From the IMG/VR virus record IMGVR_UViG_3300010160_000003, positions 1 to 64,000 of that record: a stretch of 64,000 bases of DNA; one strand, 5' to 3'. This document shows, in pieces, positions 35,895-44,434 of this stretch (position 1 is its first letter; the number at the start of each line of letters is the position of its first letter). The stretch is from a virus. A program made the position numbers and the translations under genes. The notes below the pieces were generated by a model. The model had not been told where the DNA came from. It was given only the letters and a program-made list of their open reading frames with translations, and searched no databases.

Positions 35895-36739
35895 TATCTG
35901 CATACTTGTATTCTCATGATGGACAAAACTATGCAAATGACAAATGGGATTATGGATTATTAAAAGAAATATTTGATAAGCATGAAGTAGATCAAATAAG
36001 GGTTACAGAAATTCCAAAAGGTGATAAAGCCTTTGTTGTAATTCCTGGACCACAAACTGCTGGCAATGAAGAATTGTTATCTAATGAATTGAATAAACTT
36101 TCTAGAGTTGTTTTATTTATTAATGGAGACGAGAATGCTAGGTTTGATGTAAGTAAAATTAGACATTCTAATATTGAAATATGGATTCAATACCCTCATG
36201 AAAAGCATGATCAATATAACAAGATGCCAATTGGAGTTCCACAACACTTAAAAGATAACGTTCCAGAGTATAAAGAAAAAGAGTATGATGTATATTTTGG
36301 GGGACAGATAACGCATCAAAGAAGAAAAGAATTATCCTTAATTATGCCAAAACTAAAAAATTCACTCTATGGACCAACAAAGGGATTTTCCCTAGGAGAT
36401 ACACCAAAAGATTATTATGCTAAACTTGCAAGTGTAAAGATTGCTCCTTGCCCATCTGGGGCAGCAGTAATAGATACATTTAGATTTTTTGAGGCAATAG
36501 AATTATTGACACTTCCAATTGCAGACAAACTAGATCCATCAATGACAGAAACAAAATTTTATATTAAAATGTTTGGTCCTGAATTTCCTGTTGAATCTGT
36601 AGACAATTGGAATAATATTGAAAAACTTCTTCCAGAATTATTAGAAAATTATCCAAACAATATGCATAGAGTTGTTTCTTGGTGGATTAAATATAAAAGA
36701 GATCTGGGTATTAAAATAATGGAGCAATTAAATGCATAA
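35891..36739 (+). CDS. Putative glycosyltransferase (282 aa), TTG start
   Basis: Starts LISAYLYSHDGQNYAND from TTG 35891, which overlaps the TGA before it and has GGAAGG at the right distance. KEKEYDVYFGGQITHQRRKEL and KIAPCPSGAAVIDTFRFFEAIELLTLPIAD resemble exostosin/GT-B catalytic halves (conserved E). Part of the glycan operon. Confidence 0.65.
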   Translation: MISAYLYSHDGQNYANDKWDYGLLKEIFDKHEVDQIRVTEIPKGDKAFVVIPGPQTAGNEELLSNELNKLSRVVLFINGDENARFDVSKIRHSNIEIWIQYPHEKHDQYNKMPIGVPQHLKDNVPEYKEKEYDVYFGGQITHQRRKELSLIMPKLKNSLYGPTKGFSLGDTPKDYYAKLASVKIAPCPSGAAVIDTFRFFEAIELLTLPIADKLDPSMTETKFYIKMFGPEFPVESVDNWNNIEKLLPELLENYPNNMHRVVSWWIKYKRDLGIKIMEQLNA

Positions 36740-37490
36740 AAGAGATATAACTATTGTTTTAGTAACCTCTGTCTTGCCATCTCACCCAAATACAGACATC
36801 ATTGATGAAACAATTAAGTCTATTAGATTTCATTTTCCAGATAATGAAATAATTATGCAGATTGATGGATTAAGAAGAGAACAAAATCACCGCAAAGCAG
36901 ACTATAATGAATATAAGAGTCGTATTTTGTGGAAATGTTTGCATGAATATAAAAATGTTCTGCCAATGGTTTTTGAAAGTCACATCCACCAAACAGGAAT
37001 GATGAGACTAACAATGCCAGAAATAAAAACATCATTGATTCTTTATATTGAGGGAGATGCTCCTCTTACACTTGACCCCATTGATTGGGAAAAGTGTTTA
37101 GATATGATTGAATATGGCAAAGCAAATACTATTCGTTTTCATTTTGAGGCTTTCATTCCAGAACCTCACAAACATTTAATGCTTGGTTTAGAAGATGGGT
37201 TCTTGAAGACTGCTCAATGGAGCCAACGTCCACACCTAACAACAAGAAGTTATTATAGAGATATTGTTTTGCCATCATGTGACAAATTCTTTTTTATAGA
37301 AGACACTTTTCATGGAGTAGTTCAAGATGATATTTTGCCATATGGAATTTTTAATAAAAATGGATGGGATATACATAAGTTATGGATTTATCATCCTGAG
37401 ATAAACATTAAAAGATCTTATCACTTAGATGGTCGTGATGGTCATAAAAAATTTACTACAGATGATAATTTTTGGGGATATAAAGAATGA
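36732..37490 (+). CDS. Putative glycosyltransferase, GT-A like (252 aa)
   Basis: DITIVLVTSVLPSHPNTDIIDETIKSIRFHFPDNEIIMQIDG begins like GT2 enzymes; LILYIEGDAPLTLDPIDWEK gives the D-x-D-like acidic site (EGD), and later IEDTFHGVVQDD. Overlaps neighbours by 8 and 4 bases. Substrate unknown. Confidence 0.65.
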   Translation: MHKRDITIVLVTSVLPSHPNTDIIDETIKSIRFHFPDNEIIMQIDGLRREQNHRKADYNEYKSRILWKCLHEYKNVLPMVFESHIHQTGMMRLTMPEIKTSLILYIEGDAPLTLDPIDWEKCLDMIEYGKANTIRFHFEAFIPEPHKHLMLGLEDGFLKTAQWSQRPHLTTRSYYRDIVLPSCDKFFFIEDTFHGVVQDDILPYGIFNKNGWDIHKLWIYHPEINIKRSYHLDGRDGHKKFTTDDNFWGYKE

Positions 37491-38518
37491 GACTAGGAAT
37501 TATAGCAAGATCTGATAATACTGGCCTTGGTAATCAAACCAGAGAACTGGTAAATATGCTAAACCCTGACAAAATTTTACTCATTAACTCAAGTTTTTTT
37601 AATCAAAATGAACAGCATCCCGAGTGGTATGCAGGCTATAACTGCATTACGACAGACAGAGGATTTCCTAGACAGGGGGAAATAAAAGCATTTTTACAAA
37701 ACCTTGATGTTGTTATTAGTTGTGAAACATTTTACTCACAACAGTTTATTGATATGGCTAGGTTTGCTGGTATAAAAACTATTCTTCAATATAACTATGA
37801 ATTTTTAGGTAATTTACAACATCAAGACTGGTCATTACCCGATGTATTATTGGCTCCAAGTACTTGGCATATAAATGATATTAAAAATTTATATGGTGAT
37901 AGATGTGAAATTATTCATCTACCGCCGCCGACTGACGCAGAGTTATTTAAAGATGTAAGAAATATAAATGCACAAGACCATAAAAGAATTCTTCATGTTG
38001 CTGGCAAGGCAGCAGTTAAGGATCGTAACGGAACAGAAACCGTTATTAAGATGCTTAATTATTCACGGGAAGATTATAAATTAGTTATTAAAACACAAAC
38101 ACCGTTAGAGATTAAATCAACAGATGAAAGAATCATTATACAAACCGATAATGTTGTAAACAGGCAGGATCTATACTCTGGTTATGATGCAATGGTATTG
38201 CCTAGAAGGTATGCTGGTTTATGTCTACCAATGAATGAGGCATTAATGAGTGGTTTACCAGTCTTTATGCCTAGGGTTTCTCCAAACACAACTGTATTGC
38301 CAGATGAATGGACACTAGAGGCTGAAAAAATTGATATGTTTAAGGCTAAAGCAACTGTAAATGTTTGGTCAGTTAATCCTAAATCACTTGCTAAACTTAT
38401 TGATAACTATATTGTTAGTGATAAAGAAGCAATAAAAACAAAAGCCTTTGAGTTGGGGTTTGAACATTTTTCAAGAGAATCACTAAAAGAAAAATATATA
38501 AATATAATTAACTCTTAA
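37487..38518 (+). CDS. Glycosyltransferase family 4-like (343 aa)
   Basis: MRLGIIARSDNTGLGNQTRELVNML is a GT-B N-terminus with the Gly loop; HVAGKAAVKDRNGTETVIKML and AMVLPRRYAGLCLPMNEALMSGLPVFMP (E-x7-E donor site) define GT4. Last gene of the glycan operon, ending at a terminator shared with the converging genes. Confidence 0.8.
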   Translation: MRLGIIARSDNTGLGNQTRELVNMLNPDKILLINSSFFNQNEQHPEWYAGYNCITTDRGFPRQGEIKAFLQNLDVVISCETFYSQQFIDMARFAGIKTILQYNYEFLGNLQHQDWSLPDVLLAPSTWHINDIKNLYGDRCEIIHLPPPTDAELFKDVRNINAQDHKRILHVAGKAAVKDRNGTETVIKMLNYSREDYKLVIKTQTPLEIKSTDERIIIQTDNVVNRQDLYSGYDAMVLPRRYAGLCLPMNEALMSGLPVFMPRVSPNTTVLPDEWTLEAEKIDMFKAKATVNVWSVNPKSLAKLIDNYIVSDKEAIKTKAFELGFEHFSRESLKEKYINIINS

Positions 38519-38524
38519 AACAAA

Positions 38525-38555
38525 AAAGCCAGCCTATTTCTAGACTGGCAATTCT
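38525..38555. terminator. Bidirectional terminator between convergent operons
   Basis: GCCAG (38528-38532) / CTGGC (38545-38549) with inner CTA/TAG, preceded by an A-run and followed by AATTCTG. Confidence 0.8.
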
Positions 38556-38566
38556 GTAAGTAAATA

Positions 38567-38836
38567 TTACTTCTTTGGTGCTGCTTTCTTAGCAACCTTC
38601 TTAGCGGGTGCCTTAGCAGCCTTCAGAGCCATGCCTACGGCCTTAGCATCTGGCAATAGACCAAAAGCCTTGTCGTTAGGATTGATTGCTCTAATTGCAA
38701 CGGGTGCAATTGCTGCAACAAGTGCAGTCCAAAGATCCTTTGGATCCGTCACTCCTGCCATGTATAGTGCAAGGCCTGATGCAAGGACTGAACGTCCGTA
38801 TGACGCAAGTAATGCCTTTAATTGTTCTGTGTTCAT
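38567..38836 (-). CDS. Small membrane protein, holin-like (89 aa)
   Basis: MNTEQLKALLASYGRSVLASGLALYMAGVTDPKDLWTALVAAIAPVAIRAINPNDKAFG...: two short hydrophobic segments and a Lys/Ala-rich tail (KKVAKKAAPKK). Similar small proteins accompany lysis genes in environmental phages. AGGAGGAAAA ribosome site. Holin role is a guess. Confidence 0.6.
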   Translation of the reverse strand: MNTEQLKALLASYGRSVLASGLALYMAGVTDPKDLWTALVAAIAPVAIRAINPNDKAFGLLPDAKAVGMALKAAKAPAKKVAKKAAPKK

Positions 38837-38844
38837 TTTTCCTC

Positions 38845-39003
38845 CTAGGATAGAACTTTAATTAGTATAGCATATCCAGCCCATAGCCCTACAATTCCTG
38901 CGACTCCCGCAAAAACTGGTGGTGCTGGTACTGGCAATTTGAATGCAGCAAATATTATGCCACATCCAAAACCTGTTAGTATTGATAATAATATATCTTT
39001 CAT
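38845..39003 (-). CDS. XapX-domain membrane protein (52 aa)
   Basis: MKDILLSILTGFGCGIIFAAFKLPVPAPPVFAGVAGIVGLWAGYAILIKVLS: two membrane helices around the P-x-P-A-P-P turn that defines XapX. ATGA overlap with the upstream gene. Function of XapX proteins is unknown; here it may belong to the lysis group. Confidence 0.75.
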   Translation of the reverse strand: MKDILLSILTGFGCGIIFAAFKLPVPAPPVFAGVAGIVGLWAGYAILIKVLS

Positions 39004-39431
39004 TGTTTTATTTCATCCTCTGGAAGTAGTGTTTTTAATTCTTTATATGCTTTTGAAATATTTTTCATAGAAGGATAGTCTGGCCTTGACATAGATAGTA
39101 CCTCTCCATATTCATCAAAATGTGATACATCTGCATCAACATCATTAACAAACTTAGTTAATCCTTTTTGTACATTTTCAATATATGAAAAAGCCCAATC
39201 CCGTGAGTCAGAAAGAAATTTAATAAAGTTTTCTTTATGTATTGATTCATCTGAGTCTTCTTTTGTTTTTATAGATTTTGTTAAATCAACATATTCTTGA
39301 AGCAAAGTATTTTCAATAAAAAGTTTTGCAATATCTTTTTTAAGTTTAACAGATTGTCTTAAAACTAAGAAATATGACAATGCAAAGCAAACTGACAATG
39401 TTATAAAAACAACAATAAAAATATCTTTCAT
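39000..39431 (-). CDS. Membrane-anchored helical protein (143 aa)
   Basis: MKDIFIVVFITLSVCFALSYFLVLRQSVKLKKDIAKLF: N-terminal membrane helix, then a coiled cytoplasmic part. ATG 39431 chosen for its GGGGAT ribosome site. Spanin-like or holin-partner roles are possible but not shown. Confidence 0.6.
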   Translation of the reverse strand: MKDIFIVVFITLSVCFALSYFLVLRQSVKLKKDIAKLFIENTLLQEYVDLTKSIKTKEDSDESIHKENFIKFLSDSRDWAFSYIENVQKGLTKFVNDVDADVSHFDEYGEVLSMSRPDYPSMKNISKAYKELKTLLPEDEIKQ

Positions 39432-39466
39432 ATCCCCACTCCACATGTTTTAAGTATATCCTAATA

Positions 39467-40381
39467 CTACAGTTTTGTCAAACTATAAAAATCTTTAAAG
39501 TTAGTATTAGTAAAGATCTCATACTCTGCAAGAGATCTAATGTTCCCAGCACCAAAAATTCCCTCTTCTTCACCACAAAGTATTCTTTTTTGTTTCTTAT
39601 ATGATATTTCTTCTAACTCTTTCCAAGATAAACCTCTTAGATTTCTATCTCCCCAAATCTTATAGTATCCACCACGAGAATAAAAATGATAAACAATATT
39701 TTTTGCAGGAGAATAAATATCCCAGCCTCTAGTCCAAGCCCTCATAGCAAAACAAATTTCTTCACCAAAGAAACTTAGATCTGGATCGTATGGAAGTTCA
39801 TTAACCATTGCACCATAAGAAAACATAAAACCACCAAGAACGGTCTCTGATATTTCTGGATATTCTTTTATTCTATTTGCAAACTCAACTCTTTCTGCTG
39901 TCCATTGATGTTTTCTATTTAATGCTATTTTCTGTCTAGTTGGATATGACTTTATCTTTGGATGTTTTTTTATTAAATGCATACCGCCATTACTTTCTGG
40001 CTCATATGGAGCAGGGAAATATGAAAGAATGACAGATGAGTGACCAGAAATATTTTTAGCCTTTTCTAGTTGATCAATAGATATAAGGTCCCAGTCTTTT
40101 TGAAACCTTGTATGTGAGTCAACTTGAAGGAAATAGTCTTGATTGGAGTATAGTTCCATGGCTTTTGCTCTTGCATACCCAGCACCTCTGGCTTCTTTAG
40201 AGTGCATAGTTACTAGAGATAAGTTTGGAACTGAGTCAAAGTTTGGCATTTCTAGTGGCAAGCCCTGATAAATAACACCAAAGTATAGGTTTTCTGGATT
40301 GCTGGCATTGTCAATAGCACTTTTAATAGTCCATTCAAGTTCTGGATCACGAAAAGATGCTATAGATATAAAGATTGTCAT
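39467..40381 (-). CDS. GlcNAc-transferase-like glycosyltransferase (304 aa)
   Basis: IFISIASFRDPELEWTIKSAIDNASNPENLYFGVIYQ is the signature start of the UDP-GlcNAc transferase family related to Skp1 GlcNAc transferases; FLQVDSHTRFQKDWD gives the D-x-D-x-H metal site, and SFFGEEICFAMRAWTRGWDIYSPAKNIVYHFYSR follows. It may glycosylate virion or host proteins and links to the plus-strand glycan operon across the terminator. Confidence 0.85.
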   Translation of the reverse strand: MTIFISIASFRDPELEWTIKSAIDNASNPENLYFGVIYQGLPLEMPNFDSVPNLSLVTMHSKEARGAGYARAKAMELYSNQDYFLQVDSHTRFQKDWDLISIDQLEKAKNISGHSSVILSYFPAPYEPESNGGMHLIKKHPKIKSYPTRQKIALNRKHQWTAERVEFANRIKEYPEISETVLGGFMFSYGAMVNELPYDPDLSFFGEEICFAMRAWTRGWDIYSPAKNIVYHFYSRGGYYKIWGDRNLRGLSWKELEEISYKKQKRILCGEEEGIFGAGNIRSLAEYEIFTNTNFKDFYSLTKL

Positions 40382-40608
40382 TTAATAGCCTCTCTTGTAA
40401 CTAACACTATTGCGCCTTCCATTTCTAATGCTTTTTTTGCATTTAATACATATTGTAATGCCTGTATTTTGTCATCATGAACCATCTTTGCAAATACATA
40501 TTCATCTAATTTAATTGTTAAAAAATGTTCATTATCAATTAACTCTACCTTAAAGTTCTTTGGAGGAAGAATAGAATGAAAAGCCCTACGCATTTGATCT
40601 GTGTACAA
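40378..40608 (-). CDS. Hypothetical protein (76 aa), TTG start
   Basis: MYTDQMRRAFHSILPPKNFKVELIDNEHFLTIKLDEYVFAKMVHDDKIQALQYVLNAKKALEMEGAIVLVTREAIK: alpha-beta. TTG 40608 follows the WhiB stop directly with GGAG upstream; ATG 40593 is the alternative. Confidence 0.6.
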   Translation of the reverse strand: MYTDQMRRAFHSILPPKNFKVELIDNEHFLTIKLDEYVFAKMVHDDKIQALQYVLNAKKALEMEGAIVLVTREAIK

Positions 40609-40893
40609 TTATGTCTCCATTGTCAATGATTGCCATGTATTAGCCCAATCTTGCTTTGTTTTATGTTTATTAAATTCTCTAGATATATTTCCTAATTCAA
40701 GAAATACACCACCCCAAACACCATATTCTTTGCCAGAAACACCAACAGCAAAACATGTTGTTGATACTGGACATCTTTGGCACATTGAGTCTACAATTGA
40801 ACGGACATCAATGACTTCTTCATACTTATCAAAAAATATATTAGTATCAAGGCCAAGGCAGGCTGCTTCATCTTTCCATAAATGTTGTTTCAT
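40609..40893 (-). CDS. whiB: WhiB-family [4Fe-4S] regulator
   Basis: 94 residues with four Cys (12, 38, 41, 47) in the WhiB order C...CxxC...C and the GVWGG turn. WhiB proteins are iron-sulfur regulators restricted to Actinobacteria and their phages; they bind sigma factor region 4. It probably redirects host transcription or blocks superinfection, as TM4 WhiB does. Strong evidence for the host phylum. Confidence 0.9.
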   Translation of the reverse strand: MKQHLWKDEAACLGLDTNIFFDKYEEVIDVRSIVDSMCQRCPVSTTCFAVGVSGKEYGVWGGVFLELGNISREFNKHKTKQDWANTWQSLTMET

Positions 40894-41103
40894 TTACTGA
40901 CCGTATTTGTTTGGAATATCCCAACCATTACGATTAAGGTTAAAGGTTTTTTGTAGATACCATGCATTTTTTACACGTACCCCGCTTGGCGATGTTCTGG
41001 CAAGATCTGACCTCTTACGCTCTACAACATCCCAACCTATCCATGCTAGTTCTTTATTTTTTGAAACAATTTTTTCCATATGTGCTAATGAATTGATTAT
41101 CAT
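40894..41103 (-). CDS. Conserved phage protein (69 aa)
   Basis: ...KNKELAWIGWDVVERKRSDLARTSPSGVRVKNAWYLQKTFNLNRNGWDIPNKYGQ: the GWDVVERxxSDxARTSPxGVRVxxxWYxxKxFxxxxxGWxIP pattern is widespread in phages near WhiB-type genes. ATG 41103 follows AGAAAGAG. Function unknown. Confidence 0.7.
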   Translation of the reverse strand: MIINSLAHMEKIVSKNKELAWIGWDVVERKRSDLARTSPSGVRVKNAWYLQKTFNLNRNGWDIPNKYGQ

Positions 41104-41116
41104 GATACTCTTTCTA

Positions 41117-41467
41117 TTAATAACGGAATATTCCAACTTCTACATTTTTTAATTCTGCAGAATGGACTAATTTTGATACAGATTGTTTTGGTTTACTTAA
41201 GAATGCAAAATAGTTTATTTGTTCCATATTTTCTTGAACCCAAGATTCTGGAACTTTATAAAACTTTATTTTACGACCCCTGGCTTTCATGCCTCGTTCT
41301 GAAAGGTTTGAGAATTCTGAAACAAAAGAATTAATTCTTACAGGCCCAACGGAATAAATTGTAAATTCTTTTTCATCACTTTTCATTCCCGATAGGGCAA
41401 CGCTCATTGCACGAAGAAATAAGTTGTAGTCATCAAACTCGTTAGTTCCTTGCACCGCCACTATCAT
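41117..41467 (-). CDS. Hypothetical protein (116 aa), Rossmann-like
   Basis: MIVAVQGTNEFDDYNLFLRAMSVALSGMKSDEKEFTIYSVGPVRINSFVSEFSNLSERGMKARGRKIKFYKVPESWVQEN...: the VQGTNEF.DY..FLRAM start resembles DprA/SLOG-type nucleotide-binding folds. GGGAG ribosome site supports 41467; overlaps the membrane gene upstream. Function unknown. Confidence 0.65.
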   Translation of the reverse strand: MIVAVQGTNEFDDYNLFLRAMSVALSGMKSDEKEFTIYSVGPVRINSFVSEFSNLSERGMKARGRKIKFYKVPESWVQENMEQINYFAFLSKPKQSVSKLVHSAELKNVEVGIFRY

Positions 41468-41858
41468 TTTTTCTCCCACCATTTAAGTTATCCAGGATGA
41501 ATAACATTTTATTTACTTCTTTTTGAGACATTGTTGATATGTCTATTGGTTTTCCAGTCTCTGGTTTAACTTGACCATTATCTGTATCACCAACATAGAA
41601 CATATTATTAGATACCCAATATGCTTTTTGATCTATTATAAGAAACTTGGTTGTTTTTTTATCTTTCCAAATTTTAGATTGGGAAGAAACAGCCTCGTTA
41701 TCAAAAATATCTCTAAAGAAAAATTCTTTTAACATATTGTGCATATCACTTTGACGATACAATGTTTTATTAAAAGATTTTTTTTCTTTTTTACCTATTA
41801 TTATAAGTATAGAGGAAAACATAGCCAATGTCAAGCCAACAATTAAGGCAATCTCCAT
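41442..41858 (-). CDS. Membrane-anchored hypothetical protein (138 aa)
   Basis: MEIALIVGLTLAMFSSILIIIGKKEKKSFNK: N-terminal membrane helix, then a soluble domain of ~105 residues (KFLIIDQKAYWVSNNMFYVGD). No motif. Ribosome site GGAGAAAC. Confidence 0.6.
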   Translation of the reverse strand: MEIALIVGLTLAMFSSILIIIGKKEKKSFNKTLYRQSDMHNMLKEFFFRDIFDNEAVSSQSKIWKDKKTTKFLIIDQKAYWVSNNMFYVGDTDNGQVKPETGKPIDISTMSQKEVNKMLFILDNLNGGRKNDSGGARN

Positions 41859-41874
41859 TGTTTCTCCTAATTAT

Positions 41875-42039
41875 TTAGTTATTTTTTTTGGGAATATTAT
41901 TTTTTTCTAATGCTGGCTCTGTAGGCAAAACCCTAGTAAGTTTTAACTGTGCTTGTAACAAGTTAAACTCCAGATCTGTTGCCCTTTGTTTATAAAATAT
42001 AACTAACTGTTTTACTTCTTCAATTGTTAAATCTTCCAT
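41875..42039 (-). CDS. Small coiled-coil protein (54 aa)
   Basis: MEDLTIEEVKQLVIFYKQRATDLEFNLLQAQLKLTRVLP...: one long coiled-coil helix with a basic tail. Overlooked by a 60-codon cut-off. GGGGGAAA ribosome region. Function unknown. Confidence 0.65.
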   Translation of the reverse strand: MEDLTIEEVKQLVIFYKQRATDLEFNLLQAQLKLTRVLPTEPALEKNNIPKKNN

Positions 42040-42042
42040 AAT

Positions 42043-42411
42043 TTATTTCCCCCTTATGCTAAATGGACTTCCTTGCCATAGTTTTTCTGTCTTACTTTTT
42101 TCTCTGTTTACTATTGCCCTACTCCAAGCAAACCCTGCATCTCCACCCCAGGCTAACCACATGATCTTCCCATTAGATGGATTCTCTGCATTATCAAAAT
42201 CTTTTCCTTTTTTATCTACTTCGTGACGGGAAAAAAACGAATACATTCTTTTAACTGTATCAAGAGACATGGATGCACCATTTACAATATCTGTTGCTCT
42301 ACCCCAACCTACTGGAGTTCCAGCACCTGTTGCTTTACCATCTTCTTTATACTTTAAGGCACGTCTTGCAGCGGCCTTCATTCCATCATTAGGAGAGTAT
42401 GTATCTGCCAT
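42043..42411 (-). CDS. Conserved phage protein of head-morphogenesis type (122 aa)
   Basis: YSPNDGMKAAARRALKYKEDGKATGAGTPVGWGRATDIVNGASMSLDTVKRMYSFFSRHEVDKKGKD... and IMWLAWGGDAGFAWSRAIV: this GWGRATDI / MxSFFxRHExDK / WLAWGGDxGxxWS pattern occurs alone or fused to capsid protease / MuF-type proteins in many phages. Possibly head-associated. Coupled by TAATG to the 44-aa gene. Confidence 0.7.
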   Translation of the reverse strand: MADTYSPNDGMKAAARRALKYKEDGKATGAGTPVGWGRATDIVNGASMSLDTVKRMYSFFSRHEVDKKGKDFDNAENPSNGKIMWLAWGGDAGFAWSRAIVNREKSKTEKLWQGSPFSIRGK

Positions 42412-42545
42412 TATTTATCCTTCTTTGGATGTTTTACTTCATATGGACCAAGAATAGATTTAATTGTACCGTTTTTGTTCATGCGTACAATCTTTCCGTC
42501 CTTAATTTGTGTTGCATTAAATGATTGTGCTTTTTTCTTTGGCAT
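42411..42545 (-). CDS. Small basic protein (44 aa)
   Basis: MPKKKAQSFNATQIKDGKIVRMNKNGTIKSILGPYEVKHPKKDK: Lys-rich ends with a short beta core, probably nucleic-acid binding. TAATG overlap both ends. Confidence 0.6.
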   Translation of the reverse strand: MPKKKAQSFNATQIKDGKIVRMNKNGTIKSILGPYEVKHPKKDK

Positions 42546-43150
42546 TATTTTAAAAATCCATTCCAAAAATTATCTGATCCTAATTCTTTTTCAGACTTAT
42601 ATGTTCCACCACGACGTTTATATTCAGCAACTACCCAAGCATTTGCATAGGCAGATGGATAAACATCAAACTTATCTTTTGCTGCCTGTACAACTCTTGC
42701 ATAAAGTTTTGGATTTGATGGATTGCTACCACCACTGCGTGGTTTAATAATATTTTCATAGTTTGGCTTTGCTTTGCCAATTGATGAATCATACATTGCC
42801 ATTGCAACTTCTGAATTCATAGAATTATTATTTTGAAGATCTGGAATAAATAATGGTTCAATTTTTGTTACCATAGAGGCCTTTACACCAATTAAATATT
42901 CAGTTTCATCCCAACCATAGTCTTCCTCAAATTCAAGAATACGGACTAAGACTACTGGCTCTTCTGTTGAGGCTTTTAATGAATAGTCAGAGTATTCTAT
43001 TCCAAACATGCCATCCACCATCACATACTGAATAATTCCAACATATGTTTCATCTTCTCCTGTTGTAATAACAAAATCACCTTCTACAGGCATTGACTTT
43101 TCTAGGCTTGTAATAACCCTATATTCTCCTACTGGCTTACCTACTGGCAT
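42545..43150 (-). CDS. Conserved phage protein with DUF5872-like C-terminus (201 aa)
   Basis: N-terminal ~100 residues are beta-rich (ITSLEKSMPVEGDFVITTGEDETYVGIIQYV). The C-terminal part YARVVQAAKDKFDVYPSAYANAWVVAEYKRRGGTY is a widespread helical motif (DUF5872-like) found on many phage structural or DNA-packaging proteins. Function unknown. Confidence 0.7.
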   Translation of the reverse strand: MPVGKPVGEYRVITSLEKSMPVEGDFVITTGEDETYVGIIQYVMVDGMFGIEYSDYSLKASTEEPVVLVRILEFEEDYGWDETEYLIGVKASMVTKIEPLFIPDLQNNNSMNSEVAMAMYDSSIGKAKPNYENIIKPRSGGSNPSNPKLYARVVQAAKDKFDVYPSAYANAWVVAEYKRRGGTYKSEKELGSDNFWNGFLK

Positions 43151-43188
43151 AGCAATCCTCCTAGTTTATACATTGATTATATCAGACT

Positions 43189-43518
43189 TTACTTTAGTAA
43201 TAATCGCTTGACTTCTTCTAATGCCCAGATTTCAGGCTTAGTAAGTTTAGAAATCTCATTTTTATCTAGTCCTTTTTCAGATATAGTCACTATTGGATCT
43301 GGTAATAAAAGGTCAATATTTACATACCCTTTTTCCCATAAATTTAATAGATTATCATTGACTGTCTTAAGATGATCTTCATATAAATCTGGCATAACTT
43401 CTTTCATTTTAGAGGTTATAGCATAAAGAAATTCTCCATTTTCAGAGTCTAGTCCAGCAACCTCTAAGGCCCCTTTAAGTATAAGATTATTTATTAAATC
43501 ATCTTCGTTGTTATTCAT
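43189..43518 (-). CDS. Hypothetical protein (109 aa)
   Basis: MNNNEDDLINNLILKGALEVAGLDSENGEFLYAITSKMKEVMPDLYEDHLKTVNDNLLNLWEKGYVNIDL...; helical, with a winged-helix-like KGYVNIDLLLPDPIVTISEKG end. Overlaps the thioredoxin gene by 8 bases. Not recognised. Confidence 0.65.
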   Translation of the reverse strand: MNNNEDDLINNLILKGALEVAGLDSENGEFLYAITSKMKEVMPDLYEDHLKTVNDNLLNLWEKGYVNIDLLLPDPIVTISEKGLDKNEISKLTKPEIWALEEVKRLLLK

Positions 43519-43768
43519 ATTTAATTAATTCCTCTAACTGTTGCCTTGTCTTTGCACCAGTTACACGGTGAATTTCTTTGTTATTTTTCATTACTACAAA
43601 AGTAGGAACAGATTTAATCTCAAAATCTTGAGCCATCTCAATTTCTAAATCAACATCAATAATAAAAAATTTAGCCATTGTTTGTTCACGATTTAAGTCT
43701 TCAACGATTGGCTTTGTTTGTTTACACGGACCACACCAATCAGCAGTAAAATAAAGAATAATATTCAT
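43511..43768 (-). CDS. trx: Thioredoxin (85 aa)
   Basis: Catalytic WCGPC at residues 11-15 and cis-Pro in SVPTFVV near residue 55. Length is at the short end for thioredoxins (lacking the first helix). It reduces disulfides in the cytoplasm and may feed ribonucleotide reductase or keep WhiB/zinc proteins reduced. One-base overlap with the nuclease gene. Confidence 0.9.
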   Translation of the reverse strand: MNIILYFTADWCGPCKQTKPIVEDLNREQTMAKFFIIDVDLEIEMAQDFEIKSVPTFVVMKNNKEIHRVTGAKTRQQLEELIKYE

Positions 43769-44175
43769 TACTTACCTGATTTTAATCTAGCCTTTTTAAG
43801 TGCCTGGAAATCTTTAACTTTAGTATCGCCAAGGTAACCCCAAGCATAACCATCATTAATCATTTTATCATTGATAGATATTGTATCTCCATTAACATAT
43901 ACCCAGCCTAAGATACGACCATACTTTTCAGATGAGTCCATTTTTTCAGTCTTAATTACAACAGACTTAGCATCCTTTAGAGCCTTCTTAAGGTACTCTT
44001 TGGCCTCAAGACCAAGAGCCTTTTCAGCAAGATCCTTTGTCCTAGACTCAGGGGTATCAATACCAGCCAATCTTACACGGGACTGAAATAAAATATCAAA
44101 CCCTAAATCAATAAGAACGTCAATGGTATCTCCATCTACTACGTTCTCTACTTTTCTAACATAATACTCATACAT
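43768..44175 (-). CDS. Staphylococcal-nuclease-like thermonuclease (135 aa)
   Basis: SNase motifs in order: VVDGDTIDVLIDLG (Ca-binding Asp), RVRLAGIDTPESR (catalytic Arg and Asp), EKYGRILGWVYV (second Arg), DGYAWGY. No signal peptide, so cytoplasmic; likely degrades host DNA/RNA or phage competitors' DNA. Coupled to thioredoxin. Confidence 0.9.
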   Translation of the reverse strand: MYEYYVRKVENVVDGDTIDVLIDLGFDILFQSRVRLAGIDTPESRTKDLAEKALGLEAKEYLKKALKDAKSVVIKTEKMDSSEKYGRILGWVYVNGDTISINDKMINDGYAWGYLGDTKVKDFQALKKARLKSGK

Positions 44176-44425
44176 AATCTTTATCCTTTAATTTATTTTG
44201 AACCAATTTATCTCGTTCGTCTATAACCGTAAGAGCAAAAGACATCATCTTTTTATATCCACCTGAATCATTCATAATCTTATTATAGTGATGCCCACAA
44301 AACATTAAATCTCCAGATATTCCAGTTACTTTAACCAGTGCTTCTGATGGACAAGAATCACAACGATCTGTTGCTTTTAATAGCCATTCTTTTTCTGCAA
44401 CATCTTCTGTAATTGTCATATTCAT
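44168..44425 (-). CDS. DUF7455-like small zinc protein (85 aa)
   Basis: TDRCDSCPSEALVKVTGISGDLMFCGHHYNKIM: the CDSCPxEAxV...L-x-FCGHH pattern is a family common in Actinobacteria (DUF7455) and their phages; CxxC plus CxHH bind zinc. Function unknown. Supports an actinobacterial host. Confidence 0.75.
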   Translation of the reverse strand: MNMTITEDVAEKEWLLKATDRCDSCPSEALVKVTGISGDLMFCGHHYNKIMNDSGGYKKMMSFALTVIDERDKLVQNKLKDKDYV

Positions 44426-44434
44426 ATTATACTG

